Positions 8,084 to 16,357 are shown, counted from the first letter of the stretch. The stretch is 34,743 bases of DNA from Zoogloea sp. (GCF_030157465.1 NZ_JAOAUU010000155.1:1-34743), one strand, 5' to 3'. The notes: generated from the sequence alone by a model not told the origin. A program made the numbers and translations.

Positions 8084-8691
8084 CAGACGGCCGGGGGTAC
8101 GGTGCTGGCGAAGGATGGACGGGTGAACAGCTTGGCCGCCCAGGCGCTGAGTTCCGGGTGGGTGGTGCGCCAGTGCAGGTGCCCGAAGCGGAAGTCGAGA
8201 TAGCCGAGGGTGCAGCCCACCGCGATGTCGGCAATGTTGATCAGCGGGCCGCCAAAGCCCTTCCTTTGCAGGAGGCGTTCTTCGAGGGCGGCGAGGCCGC
8301 GCTGGATCTTGGCGAGCTGGCGCTCGATGGTGTCGGCGTCCTGCTGGCCGGCGGGGCGGCGGGCTTCGAGGAAGGCGGTGACGGCGGCGTCGGTGATGCC
8401 GTCGGCCAGGGCCTCGGTTTGCCGCACCGGCAGGTTGGCGATGCGGTCGACAGGCATCAGGGGCGGGCCGCCGAGGGTTTCGAGGTAGAGCGAGATCACC
8501 GGCGAGTCGTACCACACCTCGCCGTCGTCAGCGACCAGCGCCGGTACCTTGCCCAGCGGGTTGTAGGCCGGCACGTTGGTTTCCGGCAGCCACGGGATGT
8601 CCACTTCCAGCGCGCAGGTCAGGCCCTTTTCGGCGATGGCGATGCGGATCTTGCGGGCATAGGGGCTGGTGAGGGAGGCGATCAGTTTCAT
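8083..8691 (-). CDS. Glutathione S-transferase family protein
   Basis: A 202-residue cytosolic GST. The thioredoxin-like N-terminal domain begins MKLIASLTSPYARKIRI, with the catalytic-site serine/tyrosine region, the cis-proline motif NPLGKVPAL and the glutathione-contacting DSPVISLYLE. The helical C-terminal domain carries the N-capping box NIADIAVGC. The ATG at 8691 is chosen because the conserved first strand starts there; the open frame extends 40 codons further without GST similarity. It overlaps the ABC ATPase gene by one base, so it is co-translated with an exporter, perhaps as part of a detoxification and export operon (inference). Confidence 0.93.
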   Translation of the reverse strand: MKLIASLTSPYARKIRIAIAEKGLTCALEVDIPWLPETNVPAYNPLGKVPALVADDGEVWYDSPVISLYLETLGGPPLMPVDRIANLPVRQTEALADGITDAAVTAFLEARRPAGQQDADTIERQLAKIQRGLAALEERLLQRKGFGGPLINIADIAVGCTLGYLDFRFGHLHWRTTHPELSAWAAKLFTRPSFASTVPPAV

Positions 8692-8737
8692 GGTGCCACC
8701 TTGGGGGGCCGCGGGCGAAGTGAGCGTTGAGGGCGTG

Positions 8738-9376
8738 TCATAGGGGGCTCCAGGCGCGTTCGATGATCTTGCGGATGACGTGCAGTTTGCCGTGGAAGAA
8801 ATGATCGGCACCTGGCACGACGACGACGGGAAGCTCTTGCGGCGCGGCCCATTCCATCACATTGGCAAGGGCGACGGTTTCGTCGACTTCACCGTGGATG
8901 ATCAGCGAGTCGTCCGGCACCGGCAGGGTGGCGTAGCTGCGCGCGCCGGTCACGCTGCCGGCGGCGGTGCCCACCAGCACGATGCGCCGGGCCGGCGTGA
9001 CGCCGTCGGCCAGCCGCGCGGCCACGCGGGTCTGCACGAAGGCGCCGAAGGAGAAACCGCCCAGCGCCAGCGGCATGCCGCCCCAGCGGCTTTGCGCCCA
9101 GGCGATCACGGCCAGCATGTCTTCGGTTTCGGCGTCGCCGTGATCGTGTTCGCCAACGCTCTTGCCTACGCCGCGGAAGTTGGGGCGCAGCGCGGCGTAG
9201 CCCAGGTCGCGAAACACGCGGGCCAGGGTGTGGGCAACCTTGTTGGTGTTGCTGCCATGAAACAAGGGGTGCGGATGGCAGATCAGCGCGATGCCGCGGA
9301 CGTGCGCCGGCGTGTCGATGATCAGTTCGATCTGGCCGTCGGGGCCGTTGATGAGGGCGGTTTCGGTGGCGGCCAT
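8738..9376 (-). CDS. Alpha/beta hydrolase (COG2945-like)
   Basis: A 212-residue hydrolase. Motifs seen are the early loop LICHPHPLFHGSNTNKV, RPNFRGVGKS, the nucleophile elbow GFSFGA (catalytic Ser), an acid region in IHGEVDETV and the late catalytic histidine in PGADHFFHGKL. The HPHPLFGG-type loop and small size are typical of the COG2945 group of short alpha/beta hydrolases. Its start lies 2 bases after the stop of the ferredoxin gene, so the two are one translational unit. The substrate is unknown. Confidence 0.9.
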   Translation of the reverse strand: MAATETALINGPDGQIELIIDTPAHVRGIALICHPHPLFHGSNTNKVAHTLARVFRDLGYAALRPNFRGVGKSVGEHDHGDAETEDMLAVIAWAQSRWGGMPLALGGFSFGAFVQTRVAARLADGVTPARRIVLVGTAAGSVTGARSYATLPVPDDSLIIHGEVDETVALANVMEWAAPQELPVVVVPGADHFFHGKLHVIRKIIERAWSPL

Positions 9377-9378
9377 GG

Positions 9379-9687
9379 TCAGATCTTCAGGCGTTCGACG
9401 ATGCGGCCGTGCTGCAGGTGTTCGGAGATGATCTCGTCCACGTCGTCCTTGTCGATGAAGGTGTACCAGACGTTGTCGGGGTACACCACCAGCACCGGGC
9501 CTTCGTCGCAGCGGCCGAGGCAGCCGGCCTTGTTGATGCGCACCTGGCCCTTGCCGCGCAGGTCGAGTTCGGCGATGCGGTCCTTGGCGTAGGTTTGAAG
9601 CGCGACGGCGCCGTGGTTGGCGCAGGAGATGTCGCCTTCGGGGCGCTGGTTGCAGCAGAAGAAAACGTGGTGCTTGAAGTAGCTCAT
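9379..9687 (-). CDS. Thioredoxin-like [2Fe-2S] ferredoxin
   Basis: A 102-residue cytosolic protein that matches the thioredoxin-fold 2Fe-2S ferredoxins (Shethna-type, COG3411). Cysteines lie in FFCCNQRPEGDISC and later in KAGCLGRCDEGPVLVVYPD, which gives the four ligands of the cluster. The end (YTFIDKDDVDEIISEHL) is also typical of the group. The ATG at 9687 is favoured because the conserved HVFFC strand follows directly. Its start overlaps the VanZ-family stop codon (ATGA) and the hydrolase gene follows after 2 bases. The redox partner is not evident. Confidence 0.92.
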   Translation of the reverse strand: MSYFKHHVFFCCNQRPEGDISCANHGAVALQTYAKDRIAELDLRGKGQVRINKAGCLGRCDEGPVLVVYPDNVWYTFIDKDDVDEIISEHLQHGRIVERLKI

Positions 9688-10838
9688 CGGGTGTCTCGGC
9701 GATCGGTTCTTGAAGTGACCGTGATTATCTGCCAATCGTTCCGCTGCGTGGCAGCTTCAGCGGCGCGGTAAGGGTCGCGGGTGTTGCTGGCACCTAGCAG
9801 GCCCAGATAGGCGAAGGCGATGAAGGGCCATAGGCTGGCGGTGAGCTGCGTAAGGCCGTGGAAGTTGAGGAAGTTGCCCTGCTGGATCAGCGCTGCGTCG
9901 CTGGGCAGGAAGGGGTTTTCGGGGGCCAGGTTGACCAGCGCGGTGCCCACCAGCAGCGCCATGCCGGCCAGCATGGCGTGGCTGCGGGCTGGCAGCAGCA
10001 GGCACACGCCGAGCAGCGCGGCACCGGCGGCAAGGCCGATCTGCCCGCCCGGTGTGGCCCAGTGCAGCGGGTCGCCCGGCGCAAAGAAGCTGGCCGAGGC
10101 GAGCGTCTTGGCGCCCAGCCCGAGGAGCACCATCAGCACGATGGGCCAGGGGCTCCAGGTGCGCATCATGCTGCGCGCGGTGAGGCCCACGGCCAGCATC
10201 TGGCTGGCGGCGATGGCGGCTTCGACCTTCACGAAGCGGGTCGGGTTGAATTGGAGCGGGGTGGGCAGATCGAACAGGCGGCGCAGATCGCCAGTGGCAA
10301 ACAGCAGGCTTTCGGGCGTCAGCAGCGTGAGGAGCCACAGGCCCAGCACCACCAGCCCGATCTCGCCCACCTGCCCGCTCACGATGTGGCGTCTGCGCCA
10401 GCGGGTCAGCCCGCTCTTCGGGTCGAAGAGGCGTCCGCTCCAGAAGCCGCCGGCCAGCGCGCCGATCACGCCGCCGAGGGTGTTGCAGCCCACGTCCACG
10501 TTTGAAGGCACCCGGCTGGGCAGGAAGTTCTGCAGGGTTTCGACCGACAGGCTGAGCAGGAAGGTGAGGATGATGGCCGTGGCGACCGCCCAGTTCCGCG
10601 ACATGCGTCCGGGCAGGGCGGCCACCAGGGCGAAGCTGAAGGGCACGAAGCCGATCACGTTGACCGTGAGATCCACCCACGTGTAGTAGCGCGGCCAGGG
10701 CAAATCGAGGAAGTAGAACACCGGCAGCCCCGGATCCCGCCAGCCGGTGAAGGGGTGCAGGCAGGCGTAGACGATCAGCACGCCGATGGCGGCGGCGAAC
10801 CAGGCGGCTAGCGGAGAACTGCGGCGGTGGAGGGGCAT
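9684..10838 (-). CDS. VanZ-family membrane protein
   Basis: A 384-residue polytopic membrane protein. The N-terminal third carries the VanZ-type signature: a first helix (AAAIGVLIVYACLHPF), PRYYTWVDLTVNVIGFVPF, then LSLSVETLQNFLPSRVPSNVDVGCNTLGGVIGA with the conserved E-Q-F and D-N residues. The rest adds about six further hydrophobic segments, so it is much longer than the glycopeptide-resistance VanZ itself. It is the first gene of the eight-gene minus-strand run that ends with dsbD, and overlaps the next gene by ATGA. A TAGAAT about 33 bases before the start (plus-strand 10871-10876) is a possible -10. Its role is unknown. Confidence 0.85.
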   Translation of the reverse strand: MPLHRRSSPLAAWFAAAIGVLIVYACLHPFTGWRDPGLPVFYFLDLPWPRYYTWVDLTVNVIGFVPFSFALVAALPGRMSRNWAVATAIILTFLLSLSVETLQNFLPSRVPSNVDVGCNTLGGVIGALAGGFWSGRLFDPKSGLTRWRRRHIVSGQVGEIGLVVLGLWLLTLLTPESLLFATGDLRRLFDLPTPLQFNPTRFVKVEAAIAASQMLAVGLTARSMMRTWSPWPIVLMVLLGLGAKTLASASFFAPGDPLHWATPGGQIGLAAGAALLGVCLLLPARSHAMLAGMALLVGTALVNLAPENPFLPSDAALIQQGNFLNFHGLTQLTASLWPFIAFAYLGLLGASNTRDPYRAAEAATQRNDWQIITVTSRTDRRDTR

Positions 10839-10945
10839 TGCGTCCGGCGGAATGGCGGGGGATGGGGCTCATTCTAGCCGGGATGGAGGCGGGGGCTGGC
10901 GTGGAGGGGTTTTCCGTTGATGGGTGCGCCCCCGGCGCTTGGCCT

Positions 10946-11386
10946 TCAGCCGTGCCGCAACAAGGGCAGCTTTGCCGTCAGCGCCTCCCAATCCACGGCA
11001 TCCAGGGTGTTCTTGACCAGCAGTCCCAGGTCCGTCTCTCCTTCCATCAACAGGCGCCGGCTGAAGAACAGGGTGTCGGGGTCTTCCTCGCGCAGGGCCA
11101 GGGCGAGGTAGTCGCGGGTGGTGGCCGAGATCGTCAGGTCTGGCTGCCGGGTATCGAGAAGCGGGCGAAAGCCGCGCGGGGTGAAGGTGAAGCGCAGGGC
11201 GAAGCCGGCATCGGTCACCTTCAGCAGCAGGCGCTTGCCGGTGAGCGGCTCCAGGGTGTCGCGGGGCAGGATGCGGTCGAGGGCCAGGTTGAGGCCGGCG
11301 ACGAGGGCCAGGGTGGGCGGCAGCTGGGGCAGGCGGGCGCCGATCAGGGCAATGGGGGCGGGCAGGGTGAAGGCGGGGATTTTCAT
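10946..11386 (-). CDS. ubiT: UbiT-like SCP2 lipid-carrier protein
   Basis: A 146-residue SCP2-domain protein. Seen are the strand pattern GKRLLLKVTDAGFALRFTF, the acidic RQPDLTISATTRDYLALALREEDPDTLFFSRRL block and the end MEGETDLGLLVKNTLDAVDW, typical of UbiT (YhbT). UbiT binds isoprenoid quinone intermediates and supports oxygen-independent ubiquinone synthesis. The ATG at 11386 lies 17 bases after the ubiV stop. The gene order ubiU-ubiV-ubiT and the tight spacing support the assignment, since SCP2 domains alone would not separate UbiT from UbiJ. Confidence 0.9.
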   Translation of the reverse strand: MKIPAFTLPAPIALIGARLPQLPPTLALVAGLNLALDRILPRDTLEPLTGKRLLLKVTDAGFALRFTFTPRGFRPLLDTRQPDLTISATTRDYLALALREEDPDTLFFSRRLLMEGETDLGLLVKNTLDAVDWEALTAKLPLLRHG

Positions 11387-11403
11387 GGCGGGTCTTGCGC
11401 AGT

Positions 11404-12318
11404 TCAGGCGGTGACGAATTGCTCGACGCCCGGCCGGCCGTGCCAGAAGCCGTTGCACGGAGCCTCGGGCAGGAGCGGGATGGCGGCCGTGAGGGCCTCC
11501 GCGGGCGGGGTGATGCCGTCGAGCGTGTGGCGGAACAGCCGGATGATGTCGCCGGTGTTTTCGCCCTGCGGGCTGATGCGCAGGATGTCGATGCCATCCG
11601 CGGTCACGGCCGGCAGGTCGCCGAGCAGGGTGTGCACGTGGGCGGACTGGGTCTGGATGCCGTTGAGGGTGAGGAAGGGTTCGCCTTCGCGGGTCTTGAG
11701 CGGAATGCCGTCGGCGAACTCCAGGCAGCGGAACTCGCAGGTGTCTTTTTGCAGGTTGAAGTGGCGGGCGGTGAAGCAGCGGGCCGAGAGGGCCAGCGGC
11801 AGGCGGCCGTGGGCAAAGATCTCGACTTGCATCCCGCGTTTGATGCCGGCGCGCAGATCAAAAATTTGCTGGCGCGACATTTCCGGCGGGGCGACCCAGC
11901 GGGTGGCGCCCATGTCGGCAAACAGGGCGAGGGTGCTTGGGTTGAAGATGTTGAGCGTGGGGCCGGCGATCCAGTCGGTGGCCGGGGTGTCGCCGCCGGT
12001 AAGAAGGTGCACCGCGCCCATGTCGTTGGCTTCGACGCGAAAGCGGCCGTTGTTGATGATCCGGCGCAGGGTCTTGAGGTCGGATTCGGATTCGACCAGC
12101 ACCTGGCTGGACAGCACGACTTCCTTGCCGGCATCGGCGCAGGCGTCGGCCACGTCGAGCCAGTCGGACAGGCGCAGTTCGTGCCGGCGGGAGCACACGG
12201 TTTCGCCGAGATAGACGATATCGACCGGCGCATCGACCATGTCGGCGTAGAAGGCGAGGGTGGACTGGCGCGGCCAGTAATAGAGCAGGGGGCCGAGGGC
12301 GAGTTTTGCGTGGCTCAT
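11404..12318 (-). CDS. ubiV: UbiV, oxygen-independent ubiquinone hydroxylation protein
   Basis: A 304-residue member of the U32 peptidase-like family. The protein starts AKLALGPLLYYWPRQSTLAFY and has the conserved GETVCSRRHELR segment (Cys42), then the cluster SARCFTARHFNLQKDTCEFRC. Together these give four cysteines equivalent to the known 4Fe-4S ligands of UbiV. It forms a heterodimer with UbiU that hydroxylates ubiquinone precursors without O2, using prephenate as the oxygen donor in the studied system. It lies 10 bases after ubiU and 17 before ubiT. Confidence 0.96.
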   Translation of the reverse strand: MSHAKLALGPLLYYWPRQSTLAFYADMVDAPVDIVYLGETVCSRRHELRLSDWLDVADACADAGKEVVLSSQVLVESESDLKTLRRIINNGRFRVEANDMGAVHLLTGGDTPATDWIAGPTLNIFNPSTLALFADMGATRWVAPPEMSRQQIFDLRAGIKRGMQVEIFAHGRLPLALSARCFTARHFNLQKDTCEFRCLEFADGIPLKTREGEPFLTLNGIQTQSAHVHTLLGDLPAVTADGIDILRISPQGENTGDIIRLFRHTLDGITPPAEALTAAIPLLPEAPCNGFWHGRPGVEQFVTA

Positions 12319-12328
12319 GGTTGGCGGC

Positions 12329-13342
12329 TCATTTCCAGGGGCGGTAGTAGGCGCCGAGGGTGTGACTCTGGCCTTCGGAAACCTTGTTGAGTTCGGCCAT
12401 CCAGGCGGGCTCGACGCGGAAGGGCGCTGCGTCGTTCAGCAGGCGGTCGATGGCGGCGCGCCACACCTTGGTGACTTGCGCCACGTAGGCTGGGCTGCGC
12501 TGGCGGCCTTCGATCTTGATGGCGCGCACCCCCACGCGCGCCAGTTCGGGCAGCAGTTCGAGGGTGTTGAGGCTGGTGGGCTCTTCGATGGCGTAATAGG
12601 TTTCGCCATTCACGTCGAAGCGGCCCTTGCACAGCGTGGGGTAGCCGGCCCTCTCGCCGTCGGCGAAGCGGTCGATCAGGATGCCGTTGAGGCGGGTTTC
12701 CATGCCCTTGGGGGTTTGCTCCCAGCGCACATGCTTGCCCGGCGAGCACGCGCCGTTGCAGTTGGGCGATTCGCCGGTGGCAAAGGCCGACAGCGCACAG
12801 CGCCCCTCGACCATCACGCACAGCCCGCCAAAACCGAAAACCTCGATCTCGACCGGCGTGCTGGCAATCACCTGTTCCACCTGGGCCAGCGACAGCACCC
12901 GCGGCAGCACGGCGCGGGAAATGCCAAAGTGTTCAAAGTAGAAGTTGATCGCATCGAAGCTGGTGGCCGAGCCCTGCACGGACAAATGCAGGCGCAGTTG
13001 CGGATGCGTCTTGCGGGCGTAGGCCATGAGGCCGGGGTCGGCGAGGATCACCGCGTCGATACCGAACTCGGCGGCGCGGTCGACGGCGGCCGTCCAGCGT
13101 TGCCAGTTGTCGGTTTGCGGGTAGGTGTTGAGGGCCAGCAGCACCTTGCGGCCGCGGGCATGGGCGTAGCGCACGCCCTCTTTGAGGGCGTTGTCGTCGA
13201 AGTTGAGCCCGCTGAAATTGCGGGCGTTGGTGGCGTCCTTGAAGCCGAGATAGACGCAATCGGCGCCGTGATCGACGGCTGTTTTAAGGGCGGGCAGGCT
13301 GCCGGCGGGGCAGACCAGTTCGATGGAGCGCGCGGAAGTCAT
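12329..13342 (-). CDS. ubiU: UbiU, oxygen-independent ubiquinone hydroxylation protein
   Basis: A 337-residue U32-family protein. It opens ELVCPAGSLPALKTAVDHGADCVYLGF, has HLSVQGSATSFDAINFY, and the Fe-S cysteines are visible in GGLCVMVEGRC, SPNCNGACSPG and TLCKGRF. Late motifs are EGRQRSPAYVAQVTKVWR and LGAYYRPWK. It is the UbiV partner in anaerobic ubiquinone synthesis. An ATG at 13342 is preferred over a TTG two codons upstream. The promoter region holds an FNR-type dyad and a -10 box at class II spacing, so anaerobic induction is expected. Confidence 0.96.
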   Translation of the reverse strand: MTSARSIELVCPAGSLPALKTAVDHGADCVYLGFKDATNARNFSGLNFDDNALKEGVRYAHARGRKVLLALNTYPQTDNWQRWTAAVDRAAEFGIDAVILADPGLMAYARKTHPQLRLHLSVQGSATSFDAINFYFEHFGISRAVLPRVLSLAQVEQVIASTPVEIEVFGFGGLCVMVEGRCALSAFATGESPNCNGACSPGKHVRWEQTPKGMETRLNGILIDRFADGERAGYPTLCKGRFDVNGETYYAIEEPTSLNTLELLPELARVGVRAIKIEGRQRSPAYVAQVTKVWRAAIDRLLNDAAPFRVEPAWMAELNKVSEGQSHTLGAYYRPWK

Positions 13343-13374
13343 GGGCAATCGGGCGGCGTGAATGACGCGGCCGG

Positions 13375-13380
13375 ACTATA
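13375..13380 (-). promoter_or_regulatory. -10 box of the ubiUVT promoter
   Basis: TATAGT on the minus strand at 13380-13375 predicts transcription start near 13368, a leader of about 26 bases before the ubiU ATG. There is no recognisable -35 hexamer. Its place is taken by the FNR-type dyad at 13403-13416, as expected for an activator-dependent class II promoter. Confidence 0.6.
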
Positions 13381-13402
13381 GGCGCCCCCCCGGGGTCGGG
13401 CC

Positions 13403-13416
13403 TTGACGGGGGTCAA
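13403..13416. promoter_or_regulatory. FNR/ANR-type binding site in the ubiU-symporter divergent region
   Basis: TTGAC-GGGG-GTCAA is a perfect 5+4+5 dyad and differs from the FNR consensus TTGAT-N4-ATCAA only at the symmetric inner position. Its centre is 41.5 bases upstream of the start site predicted from the ubiU -10 box, the exact class II FNR position. Relative to the plus-strand TATAAT at 13461, the centre is near -63.5, close to the class I position, so it might also act on the symporter gene. A related regulator (Dnr- or FixK-type) could use the same site. Confidence 0.7.
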
Positions 13417-13460
13417 TGGGGCGTCGTGCGGCGCGGCGCGCGCCTCGCTGCGGCTGCCCC

Positions 13461-13466
13461 TATAAT
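13461..13466 (+). promoter_or_regulatory. Possible -10 box of the symporter gene
   Basis: A consensus TATAAT predicts transcription start near 13473 and a leader of about 31 bases before the symporter ATG. The expected -35 position is pure GC with no hexamer match, so activation from the upstream FNR-type dyad is possible. Confidence 0.45.
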
Positions 13467-13503
13467 CCGCCGATCCACCAACGTATTTTTTCCGGTTCGC
13501 CCC

Positions 13504-15006
13504 ATGCTGTTCTGGTTCGTCATTGCCTACTGGCTGATCTCGGTCGCCATCGGCCTCCTTGCCGCCACGCGGGTTCACAACACCCGGGATTTCGCCGTGG
13601 CCGGCCGTCACCTGCCCTTCTCGATGGTGACGGCAACGGTGTTCGCGACCTGGTTCGGGGCCGAAGCGGTGCTGGGTATCCCGGCGACCTTCCTCAAGGA
13701 AGGGCTCGGCGGGGTGGTGGCCGACCCCTTCGGCTCGTCCATGTGCCTGATTCTGGTCGGGCTGTTTTTTGCGGCGCCGCTCTACCGCATGAACCTGCTC
13801 ACCATCGGCGACTTCTATAAGCGGCGCTACGGCCGCAGTGTCGAGGTGCTCACCACGCTGGCCATCGTGATCTCCTACCTGGGCTGGGTCGGGGCGCAGA
13901 TCACCGCCCTCGGGCTGGTCTTCAATGTGGTGTCGGCGGGTGCGATCAGCCAGGTGGCGGGCATGTGGATCGGCTCGATCACCATCCTCGTCTACACCCT
14001 GTTCGGCGGCATGTGGGCCGTGGCGGTCACCGATTTTTTGCAGATGATCATCATCGTCATTGGCATGCTGTGGATCGGCAACGAGGTGAGCGGCATGGCC
14101 GGCGGCGTGGGCGTGGTGGTGGGGCATGCGCTGAACAGCGGCAAGTTCGCCTTCTTTCCGGCTGCCGACGCGAAGGAGGTGATCGCTTTCATCGCCGCGG
14201 CGGTCACCATGATGCTCGGCTCCATTCCCCAGCAGGATGTCTTCCAGCGCGTGCAGTCGGCCAAGACCGAGAAAATCGCGGTATGGGGCTCGGTGCTGGG
14301 GGGCAGCCTGTACCTGGCGTTCGCCTTCGTGCCGATGTTCCTGGCCTACTCGGCCACCCTGATCGACCCGGCGATGGTGGGGCGCCTGATCAACACCGAT
14401 TCCCAGATGATCCTGCCCGAACTGGTGCTGTCGCGGGCGCCGCTGGTGGCGCAGGTGCTGTTCTTCGGTGCGCTGCTGTCGGCCATCAAGAGCTGCGCCT
14501 CGGCCACGCTGCTGGCGCCGTCGGTCACCTTTACCGAGAACATCCTGCGCCCGGCCCTGCCGCACCTGACCGACCGCAAGCTGCTGTTCTGGATGCGTGT
14601 CGTAACCTTCTGCTTCACGGTGCTGGTCACGCTGTACGCGATGGTGTCCGACGCCAGCATCTTCAAGATGGTTGAAAACGCCTACCAGATCACCCTGGTT
14701 GCCGCTTTCATCCCGCTGCTGGGCGGCCTGTTCTGGCGGCGCGCCACCAACCAGGGGGCGCTGGTGTCGATTGTTTGCGGTATCGGGGTGTGGCTGGCGG
14801 TGCATCTGGCCGGGGGCGAGTCGCCTTTCATCCCCGCGCAACTGGCCGGCTTGATGGCCAGCGCCGTCGGCATGCTGGCCGGTTCGCTGGTTCGCCAGTG
14901 GATTCCTCACGACGAAGGGGCGCACGAGCGCCTGCGTCACGGGCACCACGCGGCCGATGTCCACGGCGTTGCCCACGAGGGCATCGGGGCGGTGCATCGG
15001 CATTGA
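13504..15006 (+). CDS. Sodium:solute symporter (SSS family)
   Basis: A 500-residue transporter with about 13 hydrophobic helices and no signal peptide. Family marks include NTRDFAVAGRHLPF near the first loop, the WFGAEAVLGIPATFLKEGLGG segment, LGWVGAQITALG, YTLFGGMWAVAVTDFLQMIIIVIG and SIPQQDVFQRVQSAKTEK. These are typical of sodium/solute (SSF) carriers. Substrate cannot be assigned. The last 30 or so residues form a cytosolic or periplasmic tail with eight histidines (for example RHGHHAADVH), which could bind metal but may have no function. No clear Shine-Dalgarno precedes the ATG. Confidence 0.92.
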   Translation: MLFWFVIAYWLISVAIGLLAATRVHNTRDFAVAGRHLPFSMVTATVFATWFGAEAVLGIPATFLKEGLGGVVADPFGSSMCLILVGLFFAAPLYRMNLLTIGDFYKRRYGRSVEVLTTLAIVISYLGWVGAQITALGLVFNVVSAGAISQVAGMWIGSITILVYTLFGGMWAVAVTDFLQMIIIVIGMLWIGNEVSGMAGGVGVVVGHALNSGKFAFFPAADAKEVIAFIAAAVTMMLGSIPQQDVFQRVQSAKTEKIAVWGSVLGGSLYLAFAFVPMFLAYSATLIDPAMVGRLINTDSQMILPELVLSRAPLVAQVLFFGALLSAIKSCASATLLAPSVTFTENILRPALPHLTDRKLLFWMRVVTFCFTVLVTLYAMVSDASIFKMVENAYQITLVAAFIPLLGGLFWRRATNQGALVSIVCGIGVWLAVHLAGGESPFIPAQLAGLMASAVGMLAGSLVRQWIPHDEGAHERLRHGHHAADVHGVAHEGIGAVHRH

Positions 15007-15042
15007 GCCGGCCCGGCTCGCAGGAACGCCGCCCACCGCTGC

Positions 15043-15717
15043 GTGGTCCATCAACAACTGACGCTTTCAAACCGGGAATCTTCACACTTGAGTCTTCACC
15101 CCTCGCAATCCAGAACCATCGCCGTTGCCCTGACCGGGGCCTCCGGCATGCCTTACGGGCTGCGGCTCGTCGAATGCCTGCTGGCGGCGGGGTGCCGGGT
15201 GTGGCTGCTGTATTCGCAGGTGGCGCAAATCGTGGCCCGCCAGGAAATGGATCTCGCCCTGCCGGCCCGCCCGGCCGAGGTCGAGGCCATGCTGGCCGCG
15301 CGCTTTGGCGCGGCCGACGGCCAGTTGCGGGTGTTCGGGCGCGAAGAATGGTTTGCGCCGCCGGCATCGGGCTCCAATCCGCCGGACGCGATGGTGGTTT
15401 GCCCGTGTTCCATGGGCTCGCTGGCGGCGATCGCGGCGGGGCTGGCGAGCACCCTCATCGAGCGCGCGGCCGACGTGGCGATCAAGGAAGGCCGCAAGCT
15501 GATCATCGTGCCGCGGGAGACGCCCTTCTCGCAGCTGCACCTGGAAAACATGCTGCGCCTGGCGCGCATGGGCGTGGTGATCCTGCCGGCCAACCCGGGC
15601 TTCTACCACCACCCGAAAAGCGTGGGCGAGCTTGTCGATTTCGTCGTTGCCCGCATCCTCGACCAACTGGGCGTGGCGCATACCCTCATGCCCCGCTGGG
15701 GCGAGGGTGATGAATAA
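15043..15717 (+). CDS. ubiX: Flavin prenyltransferase UbiX
   Basis: This enzyme attaches a dimethylallyl group to FMN to make prenyl-FMN, the cofactor of UbiD-type decarboxylases in ubiquinone synthesis. Motifs are VALTGASGMPYGLRL (FMN binding), VCPCSMGSLAAIAAG, LIERAADVAIKEGRKLIIVPRETPFSQLHLENM and the end PANPGFYHHPKS. The start is uncertain: GTG at 15043 gives 224 residues with an unusual 20-residue leader; TTG at 15088 would begin just before the conserved domain. The stop overlaps a possible ATG (15710) of the next gene. Its presence near ubiUVT adds to a ubiquinone theme in this region. Confidence 0.94.
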   Translation: MVHQQLTLSNRESSHLSLHPSQSRTIAVALTGASGMPYGLRLVECLLAAGCRVWLLYSQVAQIVARQEMDLALPARPAEVEAMLAARFGAADGQLRVFGREEWFAPPASGSNPPDAMVVCPCSMGSLAAIAAGLASTLIERAADVAIKEGRKLIIVPRETPFSQLHLENMLRLARMGVVILPANPGFYHHPKSVGELVDFVVARILDQLGVAHTLMPRWGEGDE

Positions 15718-15739
15718 AGATCAACCAAGGACCGAAGCC

Positions 15740-16357
15740 ATGACCGTAGCCTCTGCGGAGCGCGTGCAACTGCCCGCCGAGATTCCGCTGTTTCCCCTCA
15801 ACCTGGTGCTGTTTCCCGATGGCGTGCTGCAGCTCAAGCTGTTCGAGGCCCGTTACCTGGACATGGCGGCGCGCTGCATGCGCACCAGTTCGCCCTTTGG
15901 CGTGTGCCTGATCCGGGAGGGCAGCGAAGTGGGCGAGGTGGCGCAGCCCCATGATCTCGGGTCGATGGCGACCATCGTGGATTGGGACATGTCGCAGCCG
16001 GGCCTCTTGTTCATCACCACCCGCGGCGGGCCGCGCTTCCGGATCATCGAGCGAAAGATCCAGTCCGACCGCCTCCAGACCGCTCGCGTGAGCTGGCTGG
16101 ATGAACCGCCGCCCCAGCCCGTGCCCGAGCATCTCGCCGGCGCGGTGCCGCTGCTCCGAGCCATTGTCGCCGATGCCGGGCCCGACGCTTTTGCCCAGCC
16201 CCATCGTTTTGACGATGCCACCTGGGTGGGCTACCGGCTGGCCGAAATCCTGCCGATCCCCACCGAAGCCCGCCTGCGCCTGCTCGAACTCGATGACACG
16301 ATTTCGCGGCTGGAGATCATTCACGCCTTCCTCAAGCAGCACCAGCTGATCGACTGA
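15740..16357 (+). CDS. LON substrate-binding domain protein (stand-alone)
   Basis: A 205-residue protein consisting only of a Lon N-terminal-type domain: EIPLFPLNLVLFPDGVLQLKLFEARYLDM, then FGVCLIREGSEVG, the strand GSMATIVDW and the segment GGPRFRIIERKIQSDRLQTARV. No ATPase or protease part is present, as in other short LON/PUA-like proteins. ATG 15740 is preferred because AAGGA lies 8 bases before it; ATG 15710, with GAGGG upstream and overlapping ubiX, is an alternative. Function in the family is not established. The helical end (LRLLELDDTISRLEIIHAFL) is typical. Confidence 0.9.
   Translation: MTVASAERVQLPAEIPLFPLNLVLFPDGVLQLKLFEARYLDMAARCMRTSSPFGVCLIREGSEVGEVAQPHDLGSMATIVDWDMSQPGLLFITTRGGPRFRIIERKIQSDRLQTARVSWLDEPPPQPVPEHLAGAVPLLRAIVADAGPDAFAQPHRFDDATWVGYRLAEILPIPTEARLRLLELDDTISRLEIIHAFLKQHQLID

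Noticed and set aside
13339-15057. A 572-codon open frame on minus
   Set aside because: Antisense to the symporter gene; His/Gln/Arg/Gly-rich, low-complexity composition and no recognisable domain.
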